Below, piece by piece: positions 24,958 to 36,480 of a stretch of DNA of 60,000 nt; the first letter of the stretch is position 1, and every line of letters begins with the position of its first letter. The translations under genes were made by a program, and so were the position numbers. The notes beneath the pieces were generated by a model. It was given only the letters and a program-made list of their open reading frames with translations, was not told where the DNA came from and did not search any database. Source of the stretch: Cryptomeria japonica (taxonomy: Eukaryota > Streptophyta > Pinopsida > Cupressales > Cupressaceae); the NCBI RefSeq assembly GCF_030272615.1, contig NC_081406.1:186884270-186944269 (forward strand), in the 5' to 3' direction.

Positions 24958-26235
24958 TTAGTTTGCTGGTTCCGATATTTCCACACTAGGTGCAGAAACC
25001 AGTTCCTCTTCCAACATTACTGGTTTCCTCTTCCAGGTTTTGTTCATGTCCGCTTGAACTGTTTCAACATCAATTCCTCCTTCTTGAGTGATCGGTATAT
25101 CATCAGATATGCTCTTTCTGCTTCTGCAGAATCTTGCAATGTGACCCAGTTTGTTGTAGTGATAGCAAACCAATCCAGGTGCTCTCCAAGGTCCATTGTT
25201 CATGTTTCCATTCTTCCTTCTGCATGTTGCAGCAATGTGACCATGACCATGACATATCATACAATTTGCTCTCCATTCGGTTGCCGCTTGATAGTCACCG
25301 CTTCTTGGCTGATGATTGAAGATATTAAAATGGTTGTGATTCCAGTTCACAAAAGGTTCAGGACCAACTCCTTGGGTCCTCTGAGGATATCTTCCAGTGT
25401 CATTCATGACAGACCTGCATTCAAATGCTCTATACCCATACTTGTTGCATGCATAACAATGACCATTGAACTTATTGGATCTAGGTACATTGTTAATAAA
25501 GTAAGGACAATTATTGTAGGCTTTGCTCCTACATACATTGGCAGTGTGTCCTTCTTTAAGACAGTTAAAGCAAACAGGTTTGAATTTTTGCTTACCTTTA
25601 CCTTTGAATGCCGATTGCTTCTTTGATGCTTCAAAATTTGTTCCTGAGGATTCTCCTTCCTCATGTCCAGAGAAACCAAGTCCATTGGTATTCTTTACCG
25701 GTCTAGCCGACTCAAGCTTTTGCTCTAGCTTGACAGTACTTTTGCTGAACTTAGCAAGTATTTCCTTTGACTCAGAGAGTTCTTTGAAAATAGCAGCATT
25801 TGTTTCCAACAAATTTTCATTCTCAAAGATGGCAATGTTCAGTTCTCCTTGCATGTCTTCCTTTTCCACCTTGCTTGCATGGAGTTGAGCATTTAGGGCA
25901 CTCATCTCTTGTTTCAACTTGGAGATCTCACAATCTCTTTCTTTCACTAGGTCTTCAGTTTTTCTCCGGTTCTCAAGCTCTTGACACATCTGGATAGTCA
26001 GTCCTTCCAACTCCTTTCTCAGGTTGGAGTTTGATTCATTCAACTTATTTACTTCTGCAATTAGGGCTTCCATGTCTCCTTCATCTGCAGAACTATTTTC
26101 AGATAGCTCCATCATCCTTTCTGCATGTTCTCTCCTTTTTGCTTGAGATGCCTTGTATTTGACCATAAGATCATCATAGGCTTGCTCAGACTGAGTGAAC
26201 CATTGAGTAAGTTCCCTCAATGTGTATTCCCCCAT
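24958..26235 (-). CDS. coiled-coil plus zinc-knuckle Gag-like protein
   Basis: An intact frame. The first ATG at 26235 gives about 425 residues, and the frame stays open to the primer site. Residues about 1-170 are a long coiled coil rich in Glu, Leu and Lys (EALIAEVNKLNESNSNLRKE). A basic linker (SAFKGKGKQKFK) leads to four CCHC-type knuckles: CFNCLKEGHTANVC, CYACNKYGYRAFEC (His replaced by Tyr), CMICHGHGHIAATC and CYHYNKLGHIARFC (second Cys replaced by Tyr). The capsid domain usual in copia Gag is absent. It most likely binds the element's RNA. It is the only long open element frame in the window free of stops. Confidence 0.8.
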   Translation of the reverse strand: MGEYTLRELTQWFTQSEQAYDDLMVKYKASQAKRREHAERMMELSENSSADEGDMEALIAEVNKLNESNSNLRKELEGLTIQMCQELENRRKTEDLVKERDCEISKLKQEMSALNAQLHASKVEKEDMQGELNIAIFENENLLETNAAIFKELSESKEILAKFSKSTVKLEQKLESARPVKNTNGLGFSGHEEGESSGTNFEASKKQSAFKGKGKQKFKPVCFNCLKEGHTANVCRSKAYNNCPYFINNVPRSNKFNGHCYACNKYGYRAFECRSVMNDTGRYPQRTQGVGPEPFVNWNHNHFNIFNHQPRSGDYQAATEWRANCMICHGHGHIAATCRRKNGNMNNGPWRAPGLVCYHYNKLGHIARFCRSRKSISDDIPITQEGGIDVETVQADMNKTWKRKPVMLEEELVSAPSVEISEPAN

Positions 26236-26270
26236 ATCTCTTTCCAAGTGGTTAAACTTATAGAAAGGTT

Positions 26271-26283
26271 GGCTCTGATACCA
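26271..26283 (-). other. primer binding site of the nested element
   Basis: The minus strand reads TGGTATCAGAGCC, a match to the plant initiator Met tRNA primer site, two bases from the LTR. Confidence 0.92.
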
Positions 26284-26285
26284 AT

Positions 26286-27421
26286 TGATGAATACTAAGG
26301 GGGGGGGGGTGAATTAGTATACCAAAAAATCTTGCACTTAAACACTTAAACAGTCTAAAGATAAACTAGTAAAACAGTTTAACAGACAGACCGGTTGTCA
26401 CACATGCAAACCAAAATGCAAATAACGCATTCACCCACAAAAGCAATAGAACCATAACACAATATATTTGATGTGGAAATCCAAATGGGAAAAACCACGG
26501 TGAGATGGAACTCACAAGTCACTATCTGGAGAATAGAAACCAAACCGGTTAAGGTTAGACTGGTTAAGGTCTTACAATGTTCTTCACTAGAACAGATCCT
26601 GTTAGGAATCTCAATCTCTGTTAGGAGATAAGTCTGATCAAGGACTACCTTGCTAGAGGATTTTAGATTCATAGAGGTGAACCACCTTGTTAGAGGATTT
26701 TACAAAAGGCTTTTGGGCCTACCCGGTTAAGGGCTATAGACTTGTCAAAGATGTGAGTAATCAACAAGTGTTTGATCTATCTAATATCACAGACTACTCA
26801 GTTAGATCCTTGATAGCTCGTTCTTAATGCACTCCTGCATTACTTCAGTCTTCTACACATTCATATTCTTTTCAACTCCTCAACCACCTTAAACCTTAGT
26901 CACAACATAAACCCTTTCAGCAACAACCTAAAACCCTAGACATGATGTCCTTTTAAAGGAATCTGATTTCATGTCGGTCCAATAGGATTAAATTTCAATT
27001 TCCTAGGTTCAATGAATCTAGACATACTCAGTAACACGACACAAGAAGCACCGCCAGTGTGTCGGCACCGTCAAACAATCGGTGGATTGATAATTTATCA
27101 CAGAATGCCGGTTGGTAACTCATCACAGAGTATTACCGATTCATGCAAAATACCGATTGCCGGTTTGACAAAAATGAAGACTGGTCGAAATGTGTTATGC
27201 TTCTTTAATCCCTCGTACCGCTTGAGGTCAACATGCCACTTTAGACCGGTAAACACATTCTGCAAAACATCAATAGTCTAATGACTATAATATAACATAC
27301 TTGCAACATACCGGTTGAAACAAATACCAGTTGTGCTCTAACTTATACATATAAAGAGGATCTTAATGCAAGTGTGTGTCCATCAATGAAAATCACAACA
27401 TAAACATAAAAAATGCCAACA
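26286..27421 (-). repeat. 5' LTR of the nested element
   Basis: 1136 bp, TGATGAATAC to GCCAACA on the plus strand. In the minus sense it starts TGTTGG and ends CATCA. Confidence 0.93.
26292..26320 (-). other. LTR hairpin 1, nested element 5' LTR
   Basis: ATACTAA (26292-26298) pairs with TTAGTAT (26314-26320) around a G run and TGAA. It ends nine bases from the primer site. Confidence 0.78.
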
Positions 27422-27838
27422 TATGTACCGTTACAAGCTGTTTGACAAGTGATGATCATCATATACTAGCACTGCCATGCATACAATAAACTTTAATTTC
27501 TTTAGGTGACAGGCGTTGTCTAACAACCTGGGAACTCTCGCATACCCACCACTATCATTCTACAGGACATCATCTATGTTACTCTCCCTCTTTCTCTTCC
27601 TACCCATTGTTTCCTTCTGAAAAACTTATTGCAGGTACTCTGACTCATCATGTTGCTTTGTTGACACTATTTTCCACATCTGCTCTTCTTATTAAAAACA
27701 CATTCGAGAAGAATATTGCTACAGGTTTCCTTGTTTGTCACGGTAATACACTCATGGTTCAATTTCAAACCCTATTCCTCCTATTCAATAGACACACACA
27801 AATCCATCAGTCAATTTTATTAGGAGAGCATACATGAT
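27422..27838. repeat. remainder of the interrupted unknown repeat
   Basis: Begins with the TATGT duplication and continues the unit cut at 19707 (compare 17811-18196). It ends near AATCCATCAGTCA and passes into the transposase-leader copy. Confidence 0.85.
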
Positions 27839-27839
27839 A

Positions 27840-28043
27840 AAAATCAAAGAGGAAGTTGCAGACAAGAAATAAATTCACTTACTTCTATAGAAGTATAGAC
27901 ACAGTTGCAGTGGGGTATGGAGGGAGGGAGGGAGAGAAGAAGAGAAAGAGGGATGGGGTATGGAGGAAGGGAGAAGGGGAGAGAGCGAGAGAGAGAGGGA
28001 TGGGGTATGGAGGAAGGGATAAGGGGAGAAAGGGAGGGATGGG

Positions 28044-28079
<36 letters not shown>

Positions 28080-28385
28080 TGTATGCGTTTGAGAGGGGGA
28101 GACAATACACTTACATTTGTATATATATGTTTAATATATTATATATTATATGTATATAAACATATTATATATACAATATCATATTATATACAATATATGT
28201 AATATGTATGTATATACACATATTATATATAGAATATCATATTATACAATAGCACGTACGTGCTGTTTATAGTAAAAATAGCGCGTACGCGTTGTTTTTT
28301 GGGAAACAAGCACGTACGCGCTGCTTACACCATAAGTACCCCGTACGCGCTTTTTAAACCATAAGTACCCCGTATGCGCTTTTGA
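27840..28385. repeat. second copy of a transposon end
   Basis: It contains the leader segment (27872-27917), a purine tract (27918-28075) with the GGGGTATGGAGGAAGGGA landmark, an AT palindromic stretch (28118-28250), and five palindromic motifs from AGCACGTACGTGCT (28251-28264, a perfect palindrome) to CCCCGTATGCGCTTTT. This parallels 15828-17455 in altered order, so it is either a rearranged right end or a second element. Confidence 0.6.
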
Positions 28386-29136
28386 CTGTTTAGGCTTGGA
28401 AATAGGCCTGGATGACAAAGCTACGGTTTGGAAGTTTGATTTCCCTCCATTTCTCTCATTTTTGACGTGTTTTATTTTATCAACTTGGTTTATCAACTTT
28501 GTCATAATTAGGTTTACACTTCATCAAGTGGGTATTTCTAAAATTGCCACCATATTTTCACCCATCTTCTGAGTTTTCTAACCATATATTTTTTGAATAA
28601 ATTTTGATATACTTATCCAAATTTTAAAAACTTTATATATTATTGTAGTGCACTTGATTCTTTACAATTTAAAAAAATAATAATTGTATTTTTGATTTGT
28701 TTAGTGCAACTTATGCTTCACGCATGAACAGATTACTAATTTTTAGGATGTGCTCAATTGGAAAAACCATTAAAAAGAAATACTCAACAAAAAATTATAC
28801 AAAAATACACATCTTCTAGTGCTCACTCTTAACTATATTTCTGCCAAAGGATTTGTCAAAATACTAAATCTAACTATGACTTTTTTGATGCGCACGTCAG
28901 ACACTATGTTATGTTTTTCAGAAAAAATCAGGGTCAGTTTTTCATGCGCGAAGGATTTGACCCCCTTAATCTTATCCAATTTTAAATTTTTTTAGTATTT
29001 TGGAAACTAGATTCAGAGTACTACAATATTTTTTCTTTGATTATCTTCATATCTTGAGTGGATAACTTTCAAATTTTGCCTCCAAGTTCATGTTCACCTG
29101 ATTTTAGAAAAAAAGTGTCCACATATACCCCCTTTT
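28386..29136. other. AT-rich terminal region of the transposon
   Basis: No gene. A sequence at 28541-28563 (GCCACCATATTTTCACCC) is a diverged version of the terminal repeat and may mark a second, inner end. Confidence 0.35.
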
Positions 29137-29162
29137 TGATCACCATCTTTGTGCACTTACCC
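29137..29162 (-). repeat. right terminal inverted repeat
   Basis: The reverse complement starts GGGTAAGTGCACAAAGATGG and matches 7743-7768 with two differences. The outside flank is ATCTATAATA. Confidence 0.62.
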
Positions 29163-29305
29163 ATCTATAATATAATAAAATTACCTTATCTATTTGATAG
29201 GTCTTTGAATTACCTTTCCAACGCCTGTAAAAGATTGAAATCTCGATAAGAAATGCAAAAGTTATGCCCATTTTACTAAAGTATACTATTTATGTTGAGC
29301 AAAAT

Positions 29306-29432
29306 GGATATCCGATTTGGCTTCCAAAATGGATATTCAATTTGAAAAAAACATGACATCAAAAATCGGATATCCATAAATATCAGATATCCGTGAATAT
29401 CGCATATCTGTTAATAACGGATATCCGATTTG
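29306..29432. repeat. GGATATCCG palindrome cluster
   Basis: About seven copies or variants of GGATATCC with ATTTGG spacers in 127 bp. CGGATATCCG is itself palindromic. Confidence 0.7.
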
Positions 29433-29439
29433 GTTTGGT

Positions 29440-30221
29440 ATTGTTTATGGTAAAAATGGAAACAACAATATTGAAAGACTAAATGAATTCAACCACAAAA
29501 TCCTAGCCTAACAACAACAAAGATCCACCATAACATATGAAGATTACCTAAGACAATGCAAATAAAAAAATCACAAAGATGATACCATTACATGTCCACT
29601 AGGGTTTGAATCTCCATTCTTCCTATCTCCATTGATCTTGTTTGATATATTTGCTCTCAAAATTTATGTGTGCACAAGAGCTCAACAAAGAACAAAAATG
29701 TGGTTGATAACTTGATCGCAAAAAGGCTTGAATGCTAGAATGCTTGGGAGTGCTCGTAGGATTGATAATGAAGGAAGCATCTCCTTATATAGAAGACACG
29801 ATAGGATTGGAGGGATAAGATTGAGAGGTGTAAATGATAGATGGTCGGCTAGGATTAGAGGGTAGGTAGATGAAATAATAAAATAATAAGAGGGTAGGTA
29901 GTGTAGGAATTAAGAGATGAATGACACGTGTCATAGGTAGAAAAGGGTAATGAATTAATTAAACAAATAAAGACTTATTTAAATAATAGAAGAAGTGGCA
30001 TAGTAAAATAAATAAAGAATTTATTTAATTTAGAAAAAATGACAATTTAAATAAATAAAGTATTTATTTAAATGAGAAATAAGGCCAGAAAAAAATAAAA
30101 TGATTTAATTAAATAAATAAAGATTTATTTAATTAATAGAAGAATTAGGCTTAAATAATTAAATAAATAAAATAAATAAAAATATTTATTTAATTAGACA
30201 GGACAATTTTAGGTGTCTATA
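29440..30221 (-). repeat. LTR-like segment 1
   Basis: It ends with TTTTAGGTGTCTATA, the kind of terminus seen in many plant LTRs, and holds repeated AATAAATAAA/TTTATTTAATT blocks (29945-30200) and a CTTATATAG patch. The left boundary is uncertain and no target duplication was found. Confidence 0.4.
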
Positions 30222-30546
30222 GGTATTATCAAACCAAATTCAAATTTTGGCTAACCCAAACAAAAAGCCAAAGCGGATTTTGGCGTGTTTGGCAAAGTTT
30301 AGAATGCATTTTTTCCCCTATTGCCACTTTTTGGACCCCCATGATCTTTCACATACCCATATGCACTATTGAAAATAAAAGATGAGTCTAGCTTTCTAAT
30401 CACCTAAGAAAGGTGAGAGCATACTCACCTATCATCAAAAACACATAAGACATGTTTGTTCATTTCCATTGTAATTAGTTTATGTGCCTAATTTATCAAA
30501 AATAAGTGCAAAATCACATGGTTACAAACAAAGTTAGTAGTTTATA
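30222..30546. other. unassigned sequence
   Basis: Contains CCAAATTCAAATTTTGG (near-palindromic) near 30236 and otherwise nothing recognisable. It may be interior of a gypsy-type element running to 30972. Confidence 0.3.
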
Positions 30547-30771
30547 TTGCATTCTTTGATGACGAAATGGTTTATGACTCCGGTCTTTCACAGCGAAATA
30601 AGTACCAAGAACGTTGTCAAATTAACCCAAAACGCTATTCTGAACAACAGAAATATTGCGGAATTGACCAAAAATGCTGCAGAATTGACCAGAAACGTTG
30701 TTAAACCGACTGATAACGCTGTCAAATATACCAAAAATGCTACAAGACATACCAAAAATGCTATGGTATAG
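30547..30771 (+). repeat. 21-bp minisatellite encoding heptapeptides
   Basis: A frame of 74 codons whose second half is a run of seven-residue units of the form xxTxNA(x): LTQNA, LTKNA, LTRNV, PTDNA, YTKNA, HTKNA. The DNA unit is about 21 bp with AAAAATGCT cores. The opposite strand is also open. No promoter or homology is seen, so I call it a repeat and not a gene. Confidence 0.6.
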
Positions 30772-30972
30772 ACTAAAAATGCTAAATTATGGAAAAACAT
30801 AAAACAAAGTTGAGAAATCTCCCATAAACGCCATTTGAGGTATCGAGATGCTACAATACAGACCAAGAACGTGAATCGGGAGACCGAGAGAGCTAATCTG
30901 CATACCGAAAGAGCTAATCAACCTGTCACTGAGGTTTCCTGCAAGCAAACTTGTTAAAGATCAAAGGGGCTA

Positions 30973-30991
30973 GGCCCCACGGTGGGTGCCA
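30973..30991 (-). other. gypsy-type primer binding site
   Basis: The minus strand reads TGGCACCCACCGTGGGGCC, close to the TGGCGCC-type primer sites of plant Ty3/gypsy elements. LTR-like sequence follows at about 30997. Confidence 0.55.
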
Positions 30992-30996
30992 ATTAA

Positions 30997-32030
30997 TGTG
31001 ATGCTAAAGATGTGTGTCAAATAAAAATAAGCATGCACATAAATGAGACAATAAAACATAAATGGAAAGAAAATTTAAAAATACAAAATGAAACCAAACC
31101 ATAAGCCTTCCTTGAGATGTCCCATTTTCCTCTATTCTTGAGGACCTTGAAGGTGTTGGATTGTTTTTCTCTCAGTGGAGCAATGAAATCCAAAGTGAAA
31201 ACTCAAGAGTTGAGTAGCTACTTCATGATTGATTGTTTAAATGGTATGAAATGCATGATCTAAGAAACTAGATTAATATGCTATGATTAATCCAAAATGC
31301 TATTACTAGATGATTGAAATGCAAATTTTGTACAGTAATGAGGCTAAAAATATGAATGCAAGGGATCCTTATTGCTCCAAAATGAGGGGTATTTATAGGA
31401 ATTCCAAGGCCAAAGCTGAGGTGGTAGGAATTGATGGCCCAGATTTGATCTGAAGATATCAAGGGTCAAGATTGAGGAAGTTAGAGAAGAGATTGGAGGA
31501 AGATACACTTTTCATTTCTGTGGTGACAAGTGTCAAGGAGCCTTGCTCATGAGAGGGCAAGTGTCCAAGGGAGGAGACAAGTGGCCAAAGTGCCATGTGT
31601 CTCAAGGGGAGAATATCCAACCCATAAGAGGTTAGGATGTGCAAGAGGATAGGTTTTTTAGACCATAGGATTAGATAGAATGGGTTAGGTTAGGGGATGG
31701 TTAGGTCAAGTGGTTAAAATTTAGGAGCCATGTGCTCATTTGAATTTAGAAATTCAAATAATTGGAAAATGGTACTAGAATTAATCTCAACAAACTTGAG
31801 TTTCTTAATTTTAATTAGGGATTAGAAGAATTGATTTTAAATGGGGGGAGGATTAATTAATCAAAAGGGATATGAAATGAACTATATAAATAAATCATGT
31901 AGATTTATTTAGTAGTAGATGAATAAGGGAATTAATCAAATTTGCTTGTGAATTCGATTAATTGGGAAGGGGGATTAATTAAATAGCTACGTATTTAATT
32001 AATTATCTTCAGATCATTTTTAGGTGTATA
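30997..32030 (-). repeat. LTR-like segment 2, gypsy-type
   Basis: Starts TGTGATGC after the primer site and ends near TTTTTAGGTGTATA, similar to the end of segment 1. It contains GGGGTATTTATAGGAATTCC, a likely minus-strand TATA region, near 31385. No internal coding domains remain nearby. Confidence 0.45.
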
Positions 32031-33315
32031 TAGTTGGAAGCTATAACCTTCCATTATTATAAGTAAATTTCCCACCACATCCCCAAAAACCATCATCCTC
32101 TCCTAAGTCTATGTAGCTCCCTAATCCATAAGCTAATATATTTTTTTGTTGTTACATAACAAGTTGTCCTATTCATCTCCATTTCCCTTAAAGGGACACT
32201 CAACACTATTAAGGTGTAACAATTTTGATGGATCCTAACATGTATCAATAATGGATGTAGTAGATACAAGTGGCGACTCTATAGGAGATAAGAGAAAGAC
32301 AAATAAGATGTTATGCTATCCACTAAAATTGTAAGAATGATCCAGTGTCCAAAGGCTTTATGAATATTCAATATCCACACTAGTTGGAAAAAAATCATGA
32401 AAAAAACTAATGCAACACAAAAATCAATGATATTTTGGATAAGCATATAGCTAGTGAGGAATGCAAATTTTAGCAAGATGTCATTACATAAATAATACAT
32501 GTCATTAAATCCTTTAATCACTAGCTAATGGAATAGAGATTACTCCACTACTACTTGATAAATAGAAGAAAATCCTACATGATGATAATATGGACATGCC
32601 AAGGAAAAAGAGTCAATATGATATAATATATAACAAGTGGTTCGTTCTACCCATCTATTGAAAAAATACAATTATTATTAAATTTTTAGGTACATGTGTG
32701 AACTGTAGTGGCTCAAGCACAAGAGATTTTGTATGATCCTACTATAGATTTGGACTAGCACTTCTAAGTCTTTTGGAACACTATTCCATTTGAAAGGAAC
32801 CAAATGATAGAATATTATGGCTTCCCTAAGGATTTATAAGGCATAATTGTCGTCTTCCTTTTTGATAGTTTTAAATTTTTGAGAAAAATCTTTCTTCCAA
32901 ATGAACACGTTTCTTGGGTTTATTATTATTAGCTCCTACCAAGGTAGGATACTATTGCGTTCTTGCAATTTTATTTTTCAATTAGTTCAACCAATCATTA
33001 TAAAGAATTAAAAATTTTAGACAAAAAATCTATAGTTTGTCTTTAATATTTTATTTTAAATGATTTAAAAAATTTATTTTTCTCTATTTTAATTGGTTGT
33101 AGTAAGTAAAAAATTCTTTTTTTCATTTTTTTTGACAATTTCATGCATTTAATTGCATTTGTCAGTCCATTATCTCAGTTGTACAATAGTACGTTAAATT
33201 AATATTAATTCCTTCTCACTCAAGAAAGAAATCTATTGGATAGTTTTATAGAGATCCCCATAAATAATTGCTAAGCTTATAAAAATATAATAAGCCAAAA
33301 AAAAAATTGTACAAC
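32031..33315. other. AT-rich intergenic sequence
   Basis: I see no gene, element end or structured repeat here beyond short poly-A and poly-T runs. Confidence 0.5.
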
Positions 33316-33420
33316 TTGAGTTGGCCTAGTGGTGGAGAACTTGTGATCTTGAAATAAAGGTCATGAGTTCAAACCCCACAAAGGGGGTAGGGTGTGTACA
33401 CAAAAAATTCAGCGGATGTA
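33316..33420 (+). mobile_element. tRNA-related SINE
   Basis: An A-box-like TGGCCTAGTGGT (33322-33333) and a B-box AGTTCAAACCC (33366-33376) are about 32 bases apart, as in RNA polymerase III promoters of plant SINEs. The B box fits RGTTCRANNCC. The 3' limit is unclear and no target duplication was identified. Confidence 0.6.
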
Positions 33421-34285
33421 TGGACAAAAATAATTTAAATGTGAATATATTTTTAAAAAAATGTGGGTGATAAATAATTAATAGGAATAAGAGCTTTTTT
33501 CATCTAAATAATAAATAGTTGAGGGATAAGTTTTTTTTAATTAAAAAATAAATAATTGAGAGTGATAAGAGTTTTATTTATTAGTTCTTGTTATAGAAGA
33601 AATTATAACAATTGATATTTTATTTATTATTTTATTTTTACATATAACATTTTTTTTATGTTTAGTTAAATTAGTTGTAAAATAAATTTTAATATTAAAT
33701 AAATTTTTATTTTCAAAAATATTAAAAATTATATAATTTTCATAAGAATCATTTATTATGATTGTGAATAATTTCATTTTACATATAATTTGACTCAAAT
33801 TGTTAGTAATTATTAATATCAAATATTATTTTAAGAGATAGACAGCTAAAAAAACAAAAAGATTTGAAGCTTCCCGACTCAATTTGTCTACTTTCTCCAT
33901 CCTCTACCCATCATTGTTTCTAGACCTATGTACACCTATCCCTTTTATTTAATTATAATACTTACTTAAATTTCAATTATCTATCCTAGCTCAATTATTA
34001 GATAATTATTTTTATGAATTTATTTAATCTAGATTTATACAAACTTAGTTTTTTCTTATAATAAAACTAGATAATGATCTTAATATCCAGAAAATATTTA
34101 AAAAATAAAATATACAATTGATTTTTTTATATATTTTTAAGTTAAACATAGACATAACTTCTCACACATATTACACATCTTATCATATCTAACCACTTTT
34201 CACATACTTAATTATTATTATATATGATATTTAAAATTAACATAATATAAATTATTAAATATATTTAAATTTATTTATTTTTTAA
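33421..34285. other. AT-rich intergenic sequence
   Basis: Very AT-rich with poly-T runs and no supported gene. Minus-strand poly-Ile/Asn frames follow composition. Confidence 0.5.
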
Positions 34286-34499
34286 AGTCAAAAGGTGAGA
34301 CAAAATTTTATATTAATAGAGTAAGTTTACTTTACATAAACAACAAAAGGAGAGTTTGTAGAGTAGAGTAGTGGATAAACCACCATAAACATAACAGATA
34401 AAAGCCAGACAACTGAATGATGCTACTAATTATCTCCTCTGACTGAGAGGTCTATAAAATTTAAAACAAAACAAAACATAGGGACACATATCTCTCTGA

Positions 34500-35283
34500 A
34501 ACTGGAAAAGAACCCAGCAAGCATTAGGCCCTGAGAGCACTGCGACGACCCCTGCGACGACCTCGGCCGCCAGCCCGACCTCTTCCGCGACCTGAACCAC
34601 TGTGCTCTCCTCCATCTCTAGTGGGTGGTATGTCATTTTGGAGCTCTCCACTTGGGAGGGGATGGGCGATTATCTCTTCATCCGGAAGGAAGCCATTGAG
34701 AATGGCATATTCTTTAAATTCCTGCTCCTTACTTTGATCCCCAGAATGCTCTGAAAGAATTCACCATTTCAGGAATTCAACCGCTGCAGTGACATTTTGT
34801 CTGTGTTCTCTCCTAGCAAGACCCTTAAGGTCTAGGAGTAAAGAATAATACATGACATTAGCTCCATCTTCATGAGTGGCTTCGATATCTGCCGGTCTCG
34901 GGACGCTAGAACCAGACAAAGCATAGGAAAGAACCTTGTCATGGCCCACCAAGTAAATCAAGCTTGAATAGCTCAGAGGCAAGGGAGGAAGTGAGAGCTT
35001 TTGAGAAGCCAACATCCAAAACAAAGGCAACAAACCGTGAAGAGATCTGCGTATTGTCTCTATAAAATTCCTTCCTGTCAAGGTGGCCCTGTCCCAAGAT
35101 CATCTTCTTTGCCAAAATTACTTGAGGATTTACCGTGCGAAGAAGCCGCTTAATCCTTAGGTCTGTGATTTCCTTGAAACAACATTGGCGGACATTGCTG
35201 GACAAGGAGATTGGAGTGTCTGCCCCAAGGCAAAGAATAGGTTCAAAAGCAAGCTTTATGATAATTCTGAAATTTTCTGCCAT
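34500..35283 (-). pseudogene. unknown ORF with Arg/Gly-rich tail
   Basis: The frame starts MAENFRIIIKLAFEPILCLG at 35283, shifts frame near 34950, meets a TGA near 34760, and continues to an Arg/Gly-rich tail (GSGRGRGRAGGRGRRRGRR) ending near 34529. The tail resembles RGG-type RNA-binding tails. The middle (DLKGLARREHRQNVTAAVEF) is not recognised. It lies downstream of the LINE RNase H in the same direction and could be a captured host gene part, a LINE 3' ORF or an unrelated pseudogene. Confidence 0.4.
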
Positions 35284-35869
35284 TGATAAATGAGGACTAA
35301 AACCCTGCAGTCAACTCAAGAAAACCAAACAGCTAGATGAAAATAAGTTAGATAGGAAAACTGTGTGAAATGAAGAAAATATGAAATGTCTTCAATTAAG
35401 AAAACAATCATCCCGAGGAATACGAGTCTGCCGCCTTTAGTGAGAAGTGATTGAAAAGACAATCCAAACCTGTGGGAGGGTGAGAATTAAATGTCTGAAC
35501 CCTTGGGAACACCACTTCAGCCACATTTGAATCGGCCACCTTGGCTTGGAGATGACAGAGATGACAAATCAGGCTTTGGCAGAGAACAATTGATGCATCC
35601 TCCCCTACAAAGCAATCAAAATGTGTCGCTTCACATACTGATTAAGACATCAATCCTGCATCCTACCAAAGCAGAAAGCCATATATGATTCTACCTAATA
35701 TCATCTTCCATTTTTATTACCAATCACCACGACTGACAAGAAAATGAATGTCTTCCATTCAATGCTGCCAAGAGAAATGATAGGCTCCCTTTCATTTGGA
35801 TATAATAGGCGTTGAAAATTCAAATTCTCGTTGATATTGATACTTGATACTCATACGGTCCCCAAATTT

Positions 35870-36480
35870 TGATTTAAGCTATGAAGTTTTACTTGATTCC
35901 TTTGCCCAATATCTTAGATCAGATCCTTCAGCTGCTAACTTGGAGAGTGCATCGGCCTCCAAATTGGCTTCCCTGTAGATACGTCTAATTGAATAGTGAT
36001 CAAATTCAGATAGAATTGATAAGTTTGTTCTAATAAGGCCTTTAAACGCTAATTAATTGTGCTCCCAGATCTGATTGCATTAACAACTAAGGCTGAGTCC
36101 CCTTCTATTTCAATTTCCTTGATCCCTTTCTTGGAGCAGACTCTTGAACTCTGCTAGATTGTTAGTATCCGGAGGAACATGAATAGCTAATTTGCTTATA
36201 AAAGGTCTAGTGTGATCCCTTATGACACATCCTATGCCAGAAGGACCTGGGTTGCCTTTTGAGGCCCCGTTGAAATTGAGTTTTAACCAACCAAATTTAG
36301 GTGGGGACCTGACAACAGAGTTCCTTACTTCTATCTTCTTTCCAAAAAAAGAAGGAATTTTAATGCCATTTCAATTAAATTTTATTTTACCATCCCAGTT
36401 TGTAAATTCTCTGTTGGGGTTGGAAAAGAATGCCAACCCGCAAACAATGTTCTCTACTATAGAGATTTCTATATAATTGA
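35870..36480 (-). pseudogene. LINE RNase H domain (RVT_3 type), broken
   Basis: The minus strand encodes LNFNGASKGNPGPSGIGCV, where the first catalytic Asp appears as Asn, then a frameshifted continuation ending EANLEADALSKLAAEGSDL. It matches the better preserved copy at 55165-55600. Confidence 0.65.

Larger units (their letters stand above)
19708..27421 (-). mobile_element. non-autonomous copia-like LTR retrotransposon, 7.7 kb
   Basis: It has two LTRs of about 1.14 kb, TG and CA termini, a TATGT target duplication, an initiator-Met primer site and a polypurine tract. The interior encodes no protease, integrase or reverse transcriptase. It carries an intact coiled-coil and zinc-knuckle protein and a second long reading frame with five TAG stops. 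Primer site and LTR hairpins are shared with the copia element at 1-5782, so copia enzymes probably mobilised it. The LTRs differ at a modest number of sites, so it is not very recent. Confidence 0.92.

Noticed and set aside
25054-25888. Plus-strand frames of 121-190 codons
   Set aside because: They are antisense shadows of the zinc-knuckle protein gene.
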